Source: Streptomyces peucetius
Lineage (GTDB): Bacteria > Actinomycetota > Actinomycetes > Streptomycetales > Streptomycetaceae
DNA: 64,000 nt
Reading direction: 5' to 3'
Assembly (NCBI RefSeq): GCF_025854275.1
Contig: NZ_CP107567.1
Location: forward strand, 6,138,001-6,202,000
In this document: positions 1 to 9,391 of the stretch, piece by piece
Position numbering within the stretch: position 1 is the first letter of the stretch
How the letters are laid out: every line of letters starts with the position of its first letter
Made by a program: the position numbers and the translations under genes
Notes under the pieces: model-generated
The model's input: the letters and a program-made list of their open reading frames with translations, nothing else
Told to the model about the DNA's origin: nothing
Databases searched by the model: none

Positions 1-767
1 TGCCCGAGTACGAGGACATCGACGAGGCCGGGGCCGCCGCGCACATCGAGCGGATGCTCAGGGCGGCGCAGGACCGGAGGGGCTTCGCCCTGGGCGCCGC
101 CGACGCGCACACGCTCCTCGCGCGCTACGGCGTCCACGTGCGGCCCACCCTCCCCGCGCCCGACCCCGGCGCCGCCGTGGAGGCGGCCGCGCGCCTCGGC
201 TATCCGGTCGCGCTCAAGACGACCGCTCCCCATCTGCGCCACCGCGCCGATCTCGGCGGCGTACGTCTCGACCTGGCCGACGAGACCCAGCTCCGCCAGG
301 CATACCGCGAGCTGACCGAACTGCTCGGCAAGCCGGCCGAACTGCAGCCCGTGGTCCAGGCCATGGCGCCGCGCGGCGTGGACACCGTCGTGCGTGCCGC
401 GATCGATCCCGCCGTGGGGGCCGTGCTCTCGTTCGGGCTGGCCGGCGCGGCGTCCGAGCTGCTCGGCGACACCGCCCACCGGCTGGTCCCGGCCACCGAC
501 CGCGACGCGGCCGAGCTGATCCGCACCATCCGCACGGCCCCGCTCCTGTTCGGCTGGCGCGGCTCCGCGCCGGTCGACACGTCCGCGCTGGAGGAGCTGC
601 TGCTGCGCGTGTCGCGGCTGGTCGACGACCACCCCGAGGTGGTCGGGGTCAGCCTCGAGCCCGTCGTGGTCGCCCAGCACGGCCTCACCGTCCTGGACGC
701 GTCCGTACGGCTCGCGCCACCGCCGCCGCGCACCGATCTCGGCCCCCGCAGGCTCCCCAGCTACTGA
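1..767 (+). CDS. C-terminal part of an acyl-CoA synthetase (ADP-forming type), ATP-grasp domain; 5' end outside window
   Basis: The frame is already open at base 3 and runs to TGA at 765-767, so only the last ~255 residues are seen and the ATG at 54 is internal. The visible part looks like the ATP-grasp domain of ADP-forming acetate/acyl-CoA ligases: a lid motif with GYPVALKTTAPHLRHRADLGG, then the tail typical of this family. In streptomycetes this domain usually closes a ~900-residue protein that also has CoA-binding, ligase and often GNAT acetyltransferase domains, which would lie upstream here. The family makes acyl-CoA from acid, ATP and CoA or, in the GNAT fusions, acetylates other CoA ligases. 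Which of these applies cannot be told from this fragment. Confidence 0.8.
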   Translation, partial: PEYEDIDEAGAAAHIERMLRAAQDRRGFALGAADAHTLLARYGVHVRPTLPAPDPGAAVEAAARLGYPVALKTTAPHLRHRADLGGVRLDLADETQLRQAYRELTELLGKPAELQPVVQAMAPRGVDTVVRAAIDPAVGAVLSFGLAGAASELLGDTAHRLVPATDRDAAELIRTIRTAPLLFGWRGSAPVDTSALEELLLRVSRLVDDHPEVVGVSLEPVVVAQHGLTVLDASVRLAPPPPRTDLGPRRLPSY

Positions 768-804
768 GCAACCGGTGCCTTCAGGGGCCCGTAGGATGGA
801 CGGC

Positions 805-1389
805 ATGGCGAAGACCGGTACGACGACCCAGGGGCTGCGCGCGGCGATCGAGCGCAGTGGCTACTACCCGGCACTCGTGGCAGAGGCGGTGGAGGCCGCC
901 GTCGGCGGCGAGCCGATCGCGTCGTACCTCGTGCATCAGGAGACCACGTTCGACGCGAACGAGGTCCGCCGCCATGTCACGGTCCTCGTCCTGACGGCGA
1001 ACCGGTTCATCGTCAGCCACACCGACGAGCAGGCAGCCGACTCCAGCTCCCCGACGCCGTACGCCACGACCTCCACCGAGTCGGTGAAGCTCGGCCGGAT
1101 CTCGTCCGTCGTGGTCAGCCGGGTCGTCGCCAACCCGGAGGCGTACACCCCGGGCACCCTGCCCCGCGAGGTCGTCCTGACCATCGGCTGGGGCGCCGTC
1201 TCGCGTCTCGACCTGGAGCCCGCCGCCTGCGGCGACCCGAACTGCGACGCCGACCACGGCTACACCGGCAACTCCACGGCCGACGACCTGAGCCTCAGAG
1301 TCAGCGAGGCCGGTGACGGCCCCGACACGGTCCGCCAGACCCTGGTCTTCGCCCAGGCGCTCTCCGAAGCCACGGCAGCCACCCGCTGA
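805..1389 (+). CDS. DUF5998-type conserved actinobacterial protein
   Basis: A soluble protein of about 194 residues without signal peptide or membrane segment. I chose ATG 805 (start MAKTGTTTQG) over in-frame GTG 775 and ATG 796, because the conserved sequence starts there and the upstream residues look like untranslated leader. A TAGGAT box lies a few bases before it, so a leaderless transcript is possible. The C-terminal half has a CGDPNCDADHG motif that might bind metal. The family is common in Streptomyces and has no established role to my knowledge. Its stop codon overlaps the start of the phosphodiesterase gene by one base, so the two are very likely co-translated. Confidence 0.75.
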   Translation: MAKTGTTTQGLRAAIERSGYYPALVAEAVEAAVGGEPIASYLVHQETTFDANEVRRHVTVLVLTANRFIVSHTDEQAADSSSPTPYATTSTESVKLGRISSVVVSRVVANPEAYTPGTLPREVVLTIGWGAVSRLDLEPAACGDPNCDADHGYTGNSTADDLSLRVSEAGDGPDTVRQTLVFAQALSEATAATR

Positions 1390-2582
1390 TGGCGCAGCCC
1401 GCTGTGTGGCCGGACGACCCGGTCTCGCTGGACGTGCACGCCGCGCCGGTGCCCGAGTACGGCAGCGGCTCGCTCGCCGATCTGCTGCCGACCCTCGCCG
1501 CCGGCCAGGGCGTGCCGGGGCTCGCGGCGTCGATCGCGGAGCTCACCCCCGCCGACCGCAACTGCGTCTTCCTCATCGACGGCCTCGGCTGGGAGCAGAT
1601 CAGGTCGCACCCCGAAGAGGCCCCGTATCTGACGTCCCTCCTCGGCTCCTCACGCGGCGGGACGGGAATGCCGATCACGGCCGGTTTCCCCGCGACGACC
1701 GCCACCTCGCTCGCCTCCGTCGGCACCGGCCTGCCGCCCGGCGCGCACGGCCTGCCCGGCTACACGGTGCGCAACCCGGAGACCGGCGAGCTGATGAACC
1801 AGCTGCGCTGGAGGCCGTGGACCGCGCCGAAGACCTGGCAGCCGTACCCGACCGTCTTCCAGCTCGCGGACCGGGCGGGCGTGCACACCGCGCAGGTGTC
1901 GTCGCCCACGTTCGAGCAGACGCCGCTCACCAAGGTCGCCCTCAGCGGCGGCACGTTCCACGGCAGGCTGAGCGGCGAGGAGCGCGTGGACCTCGCCGCC
2001 GAGCAGCTCGCCGCCGGTGACCGCTCGCTCGTCTACACGTACTACAGCGAGGTCGACGGCAAGGGCCACCGCTTCGGTATCGACTCCGACGCCTGGCGCG
2101 GTCAGCTGATGTACGTCGACCGCCTGGTCGAGCGGCTCGCCGACCAGCTCCCGCCGCGCGCCGCGCTGTACGTCACCGCCGACCACGGCATGGTCGACGT
2201 TCCTTTCGACGAGCAGTCCCGTATCGACTTCGACGAGGACTGGGAGCTGCGGGCCGGCGTCGCGCTGCTCGGCGGCGAGGGCAGGGCGCGCCACGTCTAC
2301 GCCGTCCCCGGCGCGGCGAACGACGTGCTCGCCGTGTGGCGCGAGGTGCTGGGCGAGCAGTTCTGGGTGGCGAGCCGTGACGAGGCGATCGCCGCCGGCT
2401 GGTTCGGCCCGCGGATCGACGACCGGGTGTACGAGCGGATCGGCGATGTCGTCGCGGCGGCCCACGACGACGTGGTGATCATCGCGTCGGTCGACGAACC
2501 GAACGAGTCCGCGATGGTCGGCATGCACGGTTCCATGACCCCTGCCGAGCAGCTCGTGCCGCTCCTCGAAGTACGTTCCTGA
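1389..2582 (+). CDS. Alkaline-phosphatase-superfamily phosphodiesterase / nucleotide pyrophosphatase
   Basis: A 397-residue member of the type I phosphodiesterase/nucleotide pyrophosphatase family. The two-metal site can be read: Asp64 in VFLIDGLGW, the catalytic Thr in FPATTATSL (103-104), Asp223 and His227 in EVDGKGH, Asp265-His266 in TADHG, and His380 in GMHGS. The family hydrolyses phosphodiester or pyrophosphate bonds of nucleotides or nucleotide sugars; the substrate is not evident. No signal peptide is seen, so it should be cytoplasmic. ATG 1389 overlaps the stop of the preceding gene (TGATG), which fixes the start and implies translational coupling. A 36-base gap separates it from tdk, suggesting a three-gene operon. 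Confidence 0.88.
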   Translation: MAQPAVWPDDPVSLDVHAAPVPEYGSGSLADLLPTLAAGQGVPGLAASIAELTPADRNCVFLIDGLGWEQIRSHPEEAPYLTSLLGSSRGGTGMPITAGFPATTATSLASVGTGLPPGAHGLPGYTVRNPETGELMNQLRWRPWTAPKTWQPYPTVFQLADRAGVHTAQVSSPTFEQTPLTKVALSGGTFHGRLSGEERVDLAAEQLAAGDRSLVYTYYSEVDGKGHRFGIDSDAWRGQLMYVDRLVERLADQLPPRAALYVTADHGMVDVPFDEQSRIDFDEDWELRAGVALLGGEGRARHVYAVPGAANDVLAVWREVLGEQFWVASRDEAIAAGWFGPRIDDRVYERIGDVVAAAHDDVVIIASVDEPNESAMVGMHGSMTPAEQLVPLLEVRS

Positions 2583-2618
2583 CCCCTTCAGCCCAGACCC
2601 GAAAGGTCTCTGCTTCCC

Positions 2619-3323
2619 ATGCCCGAGCTGGTGTTCTTCTCCGGAACGATGGACTGCGGGAAGAGCACCCTCGCTCTTCAGATCGAGCACAACCGCTCCG
2701 CCCGCGGCCTGCAGGGCATGATCTTCACCCGTGACGACCGGGCAGGGGAGGGCAAACTCTCCTCCCGGCTGGGCCTGGTGACCGACGCGGTCGAGGCCGC
2801 GGAGGGCTTCGACTTCTACGCCCATCTCGTCGACCACTTCTCCAGGGGCGGCCGCTGCGACTATGTCATCGCCGACGAGGCGCAGTTCCTCGCCCCCGAG
2901 CAGATCGACCAGCTCGCCCGTGTCGTCGACGACCTCGAGCTGGACGTGTTCGCCTTCGGCATCACCACGGACTTCCGCTCCAAGCTCTTCCCCGGCTCCC
3001 AGCGGCTGGTCGAGCTCGCCGACCGTGTCGAGGTGCTGCAGGTCGAGGCGCTGTGCTGGTGCGGCGCCCGCGCCACGCACAACGCGCGCACCGTCGGCGG
3101 CGTGATGGTCGTCGAGGGGGCCCAGGTCGTCGTCGGGGACGTCAACCAGTCGCCGGACGAGATTGGTTACGAGGTCCTGTGCCGGCGTCACCACCGCCGT
3201 CGGATGACGGCGGCCTCCGCCAGGGCGGCCGCTCTCTCGCCGGACGTGCTGCCCGTCGAGACCGACACCGGGACCGCCCTCGGCGCCGGCCGGGTCAGCG
3301 GGCGTCCGACCGTACGATCGTGA
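2619..3323 (+). CDS. tdk: Thymidine kinase
   Basis: A 234-residue type II thymidine kinase that phosphorylates thymidine to dTMP in the salvage pathway. The P-loop is GTMDCGKST (residues 9-17). The ADEAQF motif (85-90) supplies the catalytic Glu87 with the Walker B Asp. A structural zinc site is visible as Cys146, Cys148, Cys188 and His191 (CWC...CRRH). The basic C-terminal ~35 residues lie beyond the family core. An AAAGGTC stretch precedes the ATG. The 3' end overlaps the convergent VOC gene by 29 bases. Confidence 0.95.
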   Translation: MPELVFFSGTMDCGKSTLALQIEHNRSARGLQGMIFTRDDRAGEGKLSSRLGLVTDAVEAAEGFDFYAHLVDHFSRGGRCDYVIADEAQFLAPEQIDQLARVVDDLELDVFAFGITTDFRSKLFPGSQRLVELADRVEVLQVEALCWCGARATHNARTVGGVMVVEGAQVVVGDVNQSPDEIGYEVLCRRHHRRRMTAASARAAALSPDVLPVETDTGTALGAGRVSGRPTVRS

Positions 3324-4068
3324 AGACCGCGCCCTCCGGGTCGCAGACGGTCGCCTCCCGGCCGCCGGGGCCCAGGCCGGGCGCCTTGATCACGTGCCCG
3401 CCCAGCTCCACCACCCGGTGGGCCGCCGAGTCGGTGTCCTCGACCTCGAAGTACGTCATCCAGTGCGGCCCCCGGCCGCGCGGCAGCGCCTGACCCATGC
3501 CACGCACAGAGGCGACCGGACGGCCGTCGAGTCGCAGGGTGAGGAGGTCGGGGCCGGGGGAGTCGGCCGGCTCCGTGTCGTAGCCGAAGACCGAGTGGTA
3601 GAACTTGCCGACCGACGAGGTCTCCATGGTCAGCAGCTCGTTCCAGACCGGCGTGCCGTGGGTGCCGTGCACGGCGGTGCCCAGGTGCGCCGCCGCCTGC
3701 CAGACGCCGAAGACCGCGCCGGCCGGGTCGGACGCGATCACCAGGCGCCCCGCGTCGGCGGCGTCGAGCGGCCCGACACCGACCGTGCCGCCGCAGCTGC
3801 GGATCGCCTCCGCGGTCGCATCGGCGTCGTCGCTCGCCAGATACGGGGTCCAGGCCACCGGCAGATGGCGGTCGGCCGGGAGACGGCCGATGCCTGCGAC
3901 CTCCTTGCCGTCCAGCATCGCGCGGACGTAGGGCCCCAGCTGCGCGGGTCCGGGGGAGAACTCCCAGTCGAACAGCGCGGCGTAGAAATCCTGTGTCGCG
4001 TCCAGGCCGTGCACCATCAGGCTCACCCAGCACGGCGTGCCGGGCGGGCGCCGAGTCGCCTCGGTCAT
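3295..4068 (-). CDS. VOC (glyoxalase/bleomycin-resistance fold) protein, two-domain
   Basis: A 257-residue protein with two VOC modules in tandem. The first opens with TPCWVSLMVHGLDATQDFYAALF and the second with TPVWNELLTMETSSVGKFYHSVFG; both are typical betaalphabetabetabeta openings. Each ends with the usual DPAGAVFGVW / DPEGAVFTIV strand. VOC proteins act as metal-dependent lyases, dioxygenases or drug-binding proteins; no specific substrate can be named. I chose ATG 4068 because a GAGGAGAGAG ribosome site lies just upstream, whereas the open frame continues 63 codons further without typical coding character. It is transcribed towards tdk and divergently from the sulfurtransferase. Confidence 0.85.
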   Translation of the reverse strand: MTEATRRPPGTPCWVSLMVHGLDATQDFYAALFDWEFSPGPAQLGPYVRAMLDGKEVAGIGRLPADRHLPVAWTPYLASDDADATAEAIRSCGGTVGVGPLDAADAGRLVIASDPAGAVFGVWQAAAHLGTAVHGTHGTPVWNELLTMETSSVGKFYHSVFGYDTEPADSPGPDLLTLRLDGRPVASVRGMGQALPRGRGPHWMTYFEVEDTDSAAHRVVELGGHVIKAPGLGPGGREATVCDPEGAVFTIVRSDAR

Positions 4069-4245
4069 CGTCACTCTCTCCTCGGACCATCGTGGTGGCC
4101 GTACGGGGGGACCGGGCGCGTCGTCGGTCGCGGCTGAGGCCGGGCGGAAGGCCGGTGCGCCCGAGCAGATGGTGTCATCACCCTGGGCCCGGTGTGCCCG
4201 GGCCGCGCCGGATATGGCGGGTTCCCGCCGGAGGATGCCCGTTTT

Positions 4246-4264
4246 GAAGCGGCTCATCCGCTTC
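4246..4264. promoter_or_regulatory. Perfect 7-bp dyad in the divergent VOC / sulfurtransferase promoter region
   Basis: GAAGCGG-ctcat-CCGCTTC lies in the 239-bp gap between the two divergent genes, 43 bases before the sulfurtransferase start. It could be an operator or a short hairpin. Nothing else recognisable is seen in the gap. Confidence 0.35.
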
Positions 4265-4307
4265 GGCGGCGTTACGGTGCGCCGGGCCCGTGCGCGAGGA
4301 TGGCCTC

Positions 4308-5138
4308 ATGAATCCGATCATCTCCGCGGCCGGTCTCGCCCATGAACTCGCCGGTCCCACCCCGCCGGTCCTCCTGGACGTCCGCTACCGGCTCGGCGGG
4401 CCCCACGGCCGTCCCGAGTACGAGGCCGGGCACATTCCGGGCGCCGTCTTCGTCGATCTCGAGGCGGAACTCGCCGGCCCGCCCGGGGCGGGCGGCCGCC
4501 ACCCGTTGCCCGACATCGCCGTCTTCCGCGCCGCGATGCGCCGCGCGGGCGTCCGGGCCGACAGGCCCGTGGTCGTGTACGACGGGGACAAGGGCTGGGG
4601 CGCGGCGCGCGCCTGGTGGATGCTGCGCTGGGCGGGGCACGAGGACGTACGGGTGCTGGACGGCGGGCTCGCCGCGTGGACGGGGCCGCTCGAGACCACC
4701 GTTCCGGCCCCGGAGGAGGGCACGTTCGAGCCGAAGCCGGGTGCGCTGCCGCTGCTGGACGCCGACGACGCGGCGGCCATGGCCCGTGGCGGGCTGCTGC
4801 TCGACGCCCGCGCGGGTGAGCGGTACCGCGGCGAGGTGGAGCCCATCGACCCGGTCGCCGGGCACATTCCGGGCGCGGTCTCGGCGCCGACCACGGAGAA
4901 CCTGGACCCGCAGGGCCGCTTCCTCGCGCCCGAGGTGCTGGCCGCCCGTTTCCGCGGGCTCGGGGCGGGCGAGGACACCCCGACCGTGGGCGTCTACTGC
5001 GGTTCCGGGGTCTCGGCCGCCCAGCAGGCGGTGGCCCTGGAGCTGGCGGGCTTCCGGCCCGCCCTGTACGCCGGCTCCTGGTCCGAGTGGTCGCACGACC
5101 CGGACCGTCCCGTCGCGACGGGCCCCGGGAGGGGCTGA
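4308..5138 (+). CDS. Thiosulfate / 3-mercaptopyruvate sulfurtransferase (tandem rhodanese)
   Basis: A 276-residue two-domain rhodanese. The N-terminal domain (about 10-125) has Asp in place of the catalytic cysteine (VVVYDGDKGWGA) and is the usual inactive structural half. The C-terminal domain (about 145-270) carries the persulfide loop YCGSGVSA with the catalytic Cys. The enzyme moves sulfane sulfur from thiosulfate or mercaptopyruvate to an acceptor such as cyanide or thioredoxin. I chose ATG 4308 (MNPIISAAG), preceded by GAGG, rather than the in-frame GTG at 4290. It is convergent with sepH, with a strong hairpin between them. Confidence 0.9.
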   Translation: MNPIISAAGLAHELAGPTPPVLLDVRYRLGGPHGRPEYEAGHIPGAVFVDLEAELAGPPGAGGRHPLPDIAVFRAAMRRAGVRADRPVVVYDGDKGWGAARAWWMLRWAGHEDVRVLDGGLAAWTGPLETTVPAPEEGTFEPKPGALPLLDADDAAAMARGGLLLDARAGERYRGEVEPIDPVAGHIPGAVSAPTTENLDPQGRFLAPEVLAARFRGLGAGEDTPTVGVYCGSGVSAAQQAVALELAGFRPALYAGSWSEWSHDPDRPVATGPGRG

Positions 5139-5149
5139 CCCGGCTCGGC

Positions 5150-5184
5150 GTGAGGGCCGGTCCCTGGACGGGGCCGGCCCTCAC
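5150..5184. terminator. Bidirectional hairpin between sulfurtransferase and sepH
   Basis: GTGAGGGCCGG (5150-5160) pairs perfectly with CCGGCCCTCAC (5174-5184) across a 13-base loop that can pair further. It lies between two convergent stop codons and has no T-run, as is usual in Streptomyces. Confidence 0.75.
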
Positions 5185-5216
5185 GGAGCACGTTTCTCAG
5201 TCCTGCAGGACGTTTC

Positions 5217-6260
5217 TCACTCCTGTTTCTTACGGCGGGTGCCGAAGACGATCTCGTCCCAGCTCGGTACGGCGGCGCGGCGGCCGGGGCGGACGCCGTC
5301 CGCCTCGGCCTGCCGGTCCGTGGTGCCGGTCAGCCGGTCACGGTGGCCGGCCACGGAGCGCGGCATCAGCACGTCCGCGTACGCGGACCCGGCGCCGGCG
5401 GACGCGGCAGGAGCCACCGGCTCCTCCTCGGCCTCCGGCTCCTGCCCGGGCTCGACGGCGGGCGGCTCGACGGGAACGGGCCGTTCCGGTACGACCATGT
5501 CGCCGCGGAAGTTGGGCACGGCCTCCAGCAGGCTGGTCAGCGAGTCCCGCTCGTCGTCGCCGTCCCCGTCGGCCGACGGCGCGGCAGGACGCTCGATCTG
5601 GCGGTCGAGGGCGCGGTCCAGCGGCCGGTCCCTGGGCAGTCGTGCGATCCGGGGGACGAACGGGAAGCTCGGCTCCTGAGTGATCGTGTCGTCGGCCTCG
5701 CCGATCAGCGCCCGCGCCTCGTCGTCGACGGCCTGGACGAGCCGCCGCGGCGGGTCGTAGGTCCAGCTCGCCGAGTGCGGCTCGCCGGCGACCCGGTAGA
5801 CCAGCAGGACCTCCCAGGTGCCGTCGTCGCGGCGCCACGAGTCCCACTGCACGGTGTCTTTCTCGGCGCCGCGCAGCAGCAGCCGCTCCTGCACGGCCTC
5901 GCCCAGCTGCGGGCCGGTGTTCTCCCCGGGGCGGCGTACAGGAGTCTTGCGGGCGCGCTCCGCCATGAAGGCGCGCTCGGCGAGGACCGGGCCCTCGAAG
6001 CGGCGCACCCGTTCGACGGGGATGCCGGCGAGCTGGGCGACCTCTTCGGCGGAGGCTCCGGCCCGTATCCGCGCCTGGATGTCACGGGGGCGGAGATGGC
6101 TCTCCACCTCGATCTCGATCTGACCCAGGCGGGCGCGGTCGTTGCGTACGGCGGCACGCAGCCGCTCATCGATCGGAAGCGTGTATTCCGTGCTGTCCGC
6201 AGCCTTGAGCACCAGTCGTGTGCCGTCGTTGGAGACGGCCACGACACGCAGTTCGGGCAT
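5217..6260 (-). CDS. sepH: Septation protein SepH
   Basis: A 347-residue protein recognised as SepH (DUF3071), an actinobacterial cell-division factor that binds FtsZ and stimulates its assembly at sporulation septa. The N-terminal ~170 residues are the conserved domain, starting PELRVVAVSNDG and including a helix-turn-helix-like segment (AEEVAQLAGIPVERVRRFEG). The remainder is acidic, proline-rich and probably disordered, and ends in a short conserved basic tail (WDEIVFGTRRKKQE). ATG 6260 is chosen for the GGGAGGT site 5 bases upstream; the reading frame extends further without homology. It is monocistronic, with hairpin 5150-5184 behind it. Confidence 0.93.
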   Translation of the reverse strand: MPELRVVAVSNDGTRLVLKAADSTEYTLPIDERLRAAVRNDRARLGQIEIEVESHLRPRDIQARIRAGASAEEVAQLAGIPVERVRRFEGPVLAERAFMAERARKTPVRRPGENTGPQLGEAVQERLLLRGAEKDTVQWDSWRRDDGTWEVLLVYRVAGEPHSASWTYDPPRRLVQAVDDEARALIGEADDTITQEPSFPFVPRIARLPRDRPLDRALDRQIERPAAPSADGDGDDERDSLTSLLEAVPNFRGDMVVPERPVPVEPPAVEPGQEPEAEEEPVAPAASAGAGSAYADVLMPRSVAGHRDRLTGTTDRQAEADGVRPGRRAAVPSWDEIVFGTRRKKQE

Positions 6261-6733
6261 GGGGACCTCCCGGGTGGTGCCTGCCGACGTCACCTGCGTC
6301 GCCGCTTCCGCTAGTCGAGTGTGGCCTGCCCGGGTGCAGCCTGCCACAACCTTGCCGAGATACCCGGCGTGTCGGGCACCTGCCCTGGATCGCCGTTATG
6401 GCACGGTTATCCATTCGCCACTCAGTGTGATTGATCGGTCACTCTGAGCAATAGATCTCCGTGCTTCACCGCGGCGCCGCCGGATCGAGCGCCGTTTTCG
6501 GCCCCCAACCTGGGGTCCGGACACCACGAGGGAGGCCGGTCCCAGAGCTCGCCACAGTACTCCATTCGGGCCATCGGGGTGGACCGCCGCGCCGCTGAAG
6601 TTCCGCGGCGGGGCGGTAGTTGCGTGCCCGAACGGGGGGTGGCGGGGTCCGGCGCTTCACCGAAACGTCACAAATGGAGCGATTGGCGGGCCCGGCGGGG
6701 CGCGTGACGGCGCCGGTCAGCCGCACAGTCCCC
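6261..6733. other. Intergenic region upstream of sepH
   Basis: This 473-bp stretch lies between the sepH start and the stop of the lactone oxidase gene, both on the minus strand. It should hold the sepH promoter. It is less GC-rich around 6400-6470. No convincing gene, RNA or strong repeat was seen. Confidence 0.6.
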
Positions 6734-8062
6734 TCAATCGCCCAGCACCCGCCGCAGATACGCGTTCTGGAAGACCCGGTCCGGATCGAGCCGGTCGCGC
6801 AGCGCCGTGAACTCGGCGAACCGCGGATACACCTTGGCGAAGTACTCCGCGTCCCGCGTGTGGATCTTGCCCCAGTGCGGACGCCCGCCGAGCGCCGTCA
6901 TGATCCGCTCCACGGCGGTGAAGTATGAACGGTAGGGCGTGCCCCGGTACATGTGCACGGCGATGTACGCGGTGTCCCGGCCCGAGGCCGCCGACAGCGC
7001 GATGTCGTCCGCGGGAGCCGTACGCACCTCCACCGGAAAACTCACCCGCAGTGGTGAGCGTTCGACCATCGCCCTGACCTCGCGCAGTGCCGTGACCGCG
7101 GCCTGCCTGGGCAGCGCGTACTCCATCTCCACGAACCGCACCCGGCGCGGAGACGTGAAGACCTTGTAGGGAATGTCCGTGTAGGTGCGGGCGGACAGCG
7201 CGCGGCTGGAGACCCGCGCGATCGCGGGAACGGCGGAAGGCACCGCGCGGCCGAATGAACAGGCGAGCTGGAACGCCCCGTTGGACAGCAGCTCGTCCTC
7301 GATCCATCCGCCGACCCTGCCGGGCGGGGACGCGGGACCGGAACTGCGGTTGTTGCGCTTGGTGTTGCAGTTGCCGGTGTGCGGGAACCAGTAGAACTCG
7401 AAGTGCTCGTTCTCGGCGTGCAGGGCGTCGAAATCGGCAGTCACCCGGTCGAAGGACATCGGCTCCTCCCGTGCGGTCAGCAGGAAGAGCGGCTCCACGG
7501 CGAACGTGATCGCCGTGACGATCCCCAGGGCGCCCAGACCGATCCGGGCGGCCGCGAAGATCTCCGGATTCTCCTTCTGGGAGCAGGTGATGACGCGGCC
7601 GTCCGCCGTCACCAGCTCAAGGCCCTTGATCTGGGCGGCGATCGAGGCGGAATCGCGCCCCGTGCCGTGCGTGCCGGTCGACGTCGCGCCCGCGACGGTC
7701 TGCTCCATGATGTCGCCCATGTTGGTGAGGGACAGCCCCTCACGGGCGAGCGCCGTGTTCAACCGCTTGAGCGGGGTGCCCGATTCCACGGTGACGGTCA
7801 TCTCCGAGCGGTCGATCCGCCGGATGCCGGTCAGCAGATCGGGCCGTACCAGCAGCCCGTCGGTGGCCGCTATCGCGGTGAACGAGTGGCCCGTGCCGAC
7901 GGTCTTCACCCGCAGGCCGTCCGCGACCGCCTCGCGTACCGCTTCCGCCACCTCACGCACGGACGCGGGGCGCGTCTCCCTCGCCGGCCTCGAGGCGACC
8001 GTCCCCGCCCAGTTGCGCCACGGGCTGCTCTCGCCCCTTCGGGTCCTGATCACGCTGCTCAC
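6734..8062 (-). CDS. FAD-linked D-arabinono-1,4-lactone oxidase family protein
   Basis: A 442-residue oxidoreductase of the sugar-1,4-lactone oxidase group. An N-terminal PCMH-type FAD domain (about 15-180) opens with the characteristic WRNWAG and has the GTGHSF and GATSTGTHGTG loops. The C-terminal ALO domain ends with the family signature HWGKIHTRDAEYFAKVYPRF. It oxidises aldono-lactones or alditols using oxygen or another acceptor; the substrate is unknown. GTG 8062 follows a GGGAGGGG site and sits just before the conserved domain. This start makes the gene overlap the 3' end of the upstream MFS gene by 110 bases in another frame, an unusually long overlap. Confidence 0.88.
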   Translation of the reverse strand: MSSVIRTRRGESSPWRNWAGTVASRPARETRPASVREVAEAVREAVADGLRVKTVGTGHSFTAIAATDGLLVRPDLLTGIRRIDRSEMTVTVESGTPLKRLNTALAREGLSLTNMGDIMEQTVAGATSTGTHGTGRDSASIAAQIKGLELVTADGRVITCSQKENPEIFAAARIGLGALGIVTAITFAVEPLFLLTAREEPMSFDRVTADFDALHAENEHFEFYWFPHTGNCNTKRNNRSSGPASPPGRVGGWIEDELLSNGAFQLACSFGRAVPSAVPAIARVSSRALSARTYTDIPYKVFTSPRRVRFVEMEYALPRQAAVTALREVRAMVERSPLRVSFPVEVRTAPADDIALSAASGRDTAYIAVHMYRGTPYRSYFTAVERIMTALGGRPHWGKIHTRDAEYFAKVYPRFAEFTALRDRLDPDRVFQNAYLRRVLGD

Positions 8063-9320
8063 GCTGCCCCTCCCGCGTCGGCACCGGCCTGCGCAGCCGG
8101 CGGTACCCAAGGAACGCCACCACGGCCGCGAACACCCCCGCCACGCCGGGCACCGCGTACCCCGCAGCGGCGCCCTGTGCGTCGACCACCCAGCCGGCGG
8201 CCGAGGAACCCAGTGCGACACCGACCGCCAGCCCCGTACTGGTCCAGGACATGCCCTCGGTCAGCTTGCTGCGCGGTACGTGCGCCTCGACGAGGGCCAT
8301 GGTCGTCACCATCGTCGGCGCGATGGCAAGGCCCGCGACAAAGAGCGCCACGGCCAGGAACGGCAGGCTCCCGGCCAGTTGGAGGGGGATCATACTCACG
8401 GCCATCGCGCAGACGCCCAGCACCCACCTGCGGGCCGGATCGCCCTTCAGGTGCAGCAGACCGAAGACGGCGCCGGCGAGGCAGGAGCCGAGGGCGTACA
8501 CCGCGAGCACCCAGCTCGCCGCGGCCTTGTGGCCGCTCTCCTCCGCGAACGCCACCGTCACCACGTCGACCGCGCCGAAGATCACCCCGGTGGCGACGAA
8601 CGCGGCGACCAGCACCTGGAGACCGGGGGAGCGCAGTGCGCTGCCGCCGCTGTGCTGCTCCACGGGATGCGGCTCCGGCTCCGTCGCACGCTGCGCGGTC
8701 AGCCACCAGACCCCGACCAGCAGGAACCCGGCGGCCAGCAGTGGACCGGCCTGCGGGAACCAGAGCGTCGACAGCCCGATGGAGACGATCGGACCGAAGA
8801 TGAAGCACACCTCGTCGATGATCGACTCGACCGAGTAGGCGGTGTGCAGTTCGCGCGGTGACCCCCGCAGCAGGCAGGCCCAGCGCGCCCGTGTCATCGC
8901 CCCGACGCTCGGCACGCAGCCGGCGGCGGCCGTGAACGCGAACAGCGTCCAGTCCGGGGCGCCCTGCCGCGTGCAGACCAGCAGCCCGGTGACCGCCGCC
9001 AGGGCGATCAGGGTGGCGGGACGCAGCACCTTGCGCTGGCCGTGGCGATCGACGAGACGGGAGATCTGCGGGCCCAGCACGGCCGCCGACAGTGCGAGGG
9101 TCGCGGTCAGCGAGCCGGCCAGACCGTACCGGCCGGTGAGCTCCGAGATCATGGTCATGATGCCGATGCCCATCATGGACAGCGGCATCCGGCCGAGGAA
9201 TCCGGCGGCGGAGAACCCGAGGGCGCCGGGGGTGGCGAAGATCGCGCGGTACGGACTGGGCAAAGGGGGCTCCGGTCGGGCTCCGGCAAGGATCGGGTAA
9301 GGCGTATGGACAGCCTTCAC
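7953..9320 (-). CDS. MFS transporter
   Basis: A 455-residue integral membrane protein with about 12 hydrophobic segments and the MFS loop 2-3 motif ([17 protein letters not shown]). It belongs to the drug/proton-antiporter-like MFS proteins, and its substrate is unknown. The last ~45 residues after the final helix are hydrophilic ([17 protein letters not shown]) and are encoded in the stretch that also encodes the N terminus of the lactone oxidase. The translation start is GTG 9320. It is divergent from ferrochelatase (72-bp gap) and probably co-transcribed with the oxidase. Confidence 0.88.
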   Translation of the reverse strand: MKAVHTPYPILAGARPEPPLPSPYRAIFATPGALGFSAAGFLGRMPLSMMGIGIMTMISELTGRYGLAGSLTATLALSAAVLGPQISRLVDRHGQRKVLRPATLIALAAVTGLLVCTRQGAPDWTLFAFTAAAGCVPSVGAMTRARWACLLRGSPRELHTAYSVESIIDEVCFIFGPIVSIGLSTLWFPQAGPLLAAGFLLVGVWWLTAQRATEPEPHPVEQHSGGSALRSPGLQVLVAAFVATGVIFGAVDVVTVAFAEESGHKAAASWVLAVYALGSCLAGAVFGLLHLKGDPARRWVLGVCAMAVSMIPLQLAGSLPFLAVALFVAGLAIAPTMVTTMALVEAHVPRSKLTEGMSWTSTGLAVGVALGSSAAGWVVDAQGAAAGYAVPGVAGVFAAVVAFLGYRRLRRPVPTREGQREQRDQDPKGREQPVAQLGGDGRLEAGEGDAPRVRA

Positions 9321-9391
9321 AGATTACGGGCGGGGGGACCGCCGGCGCACCGCGTTTTTCCGCTGTCACAGGCGGGTGGCAGGATCGACGC

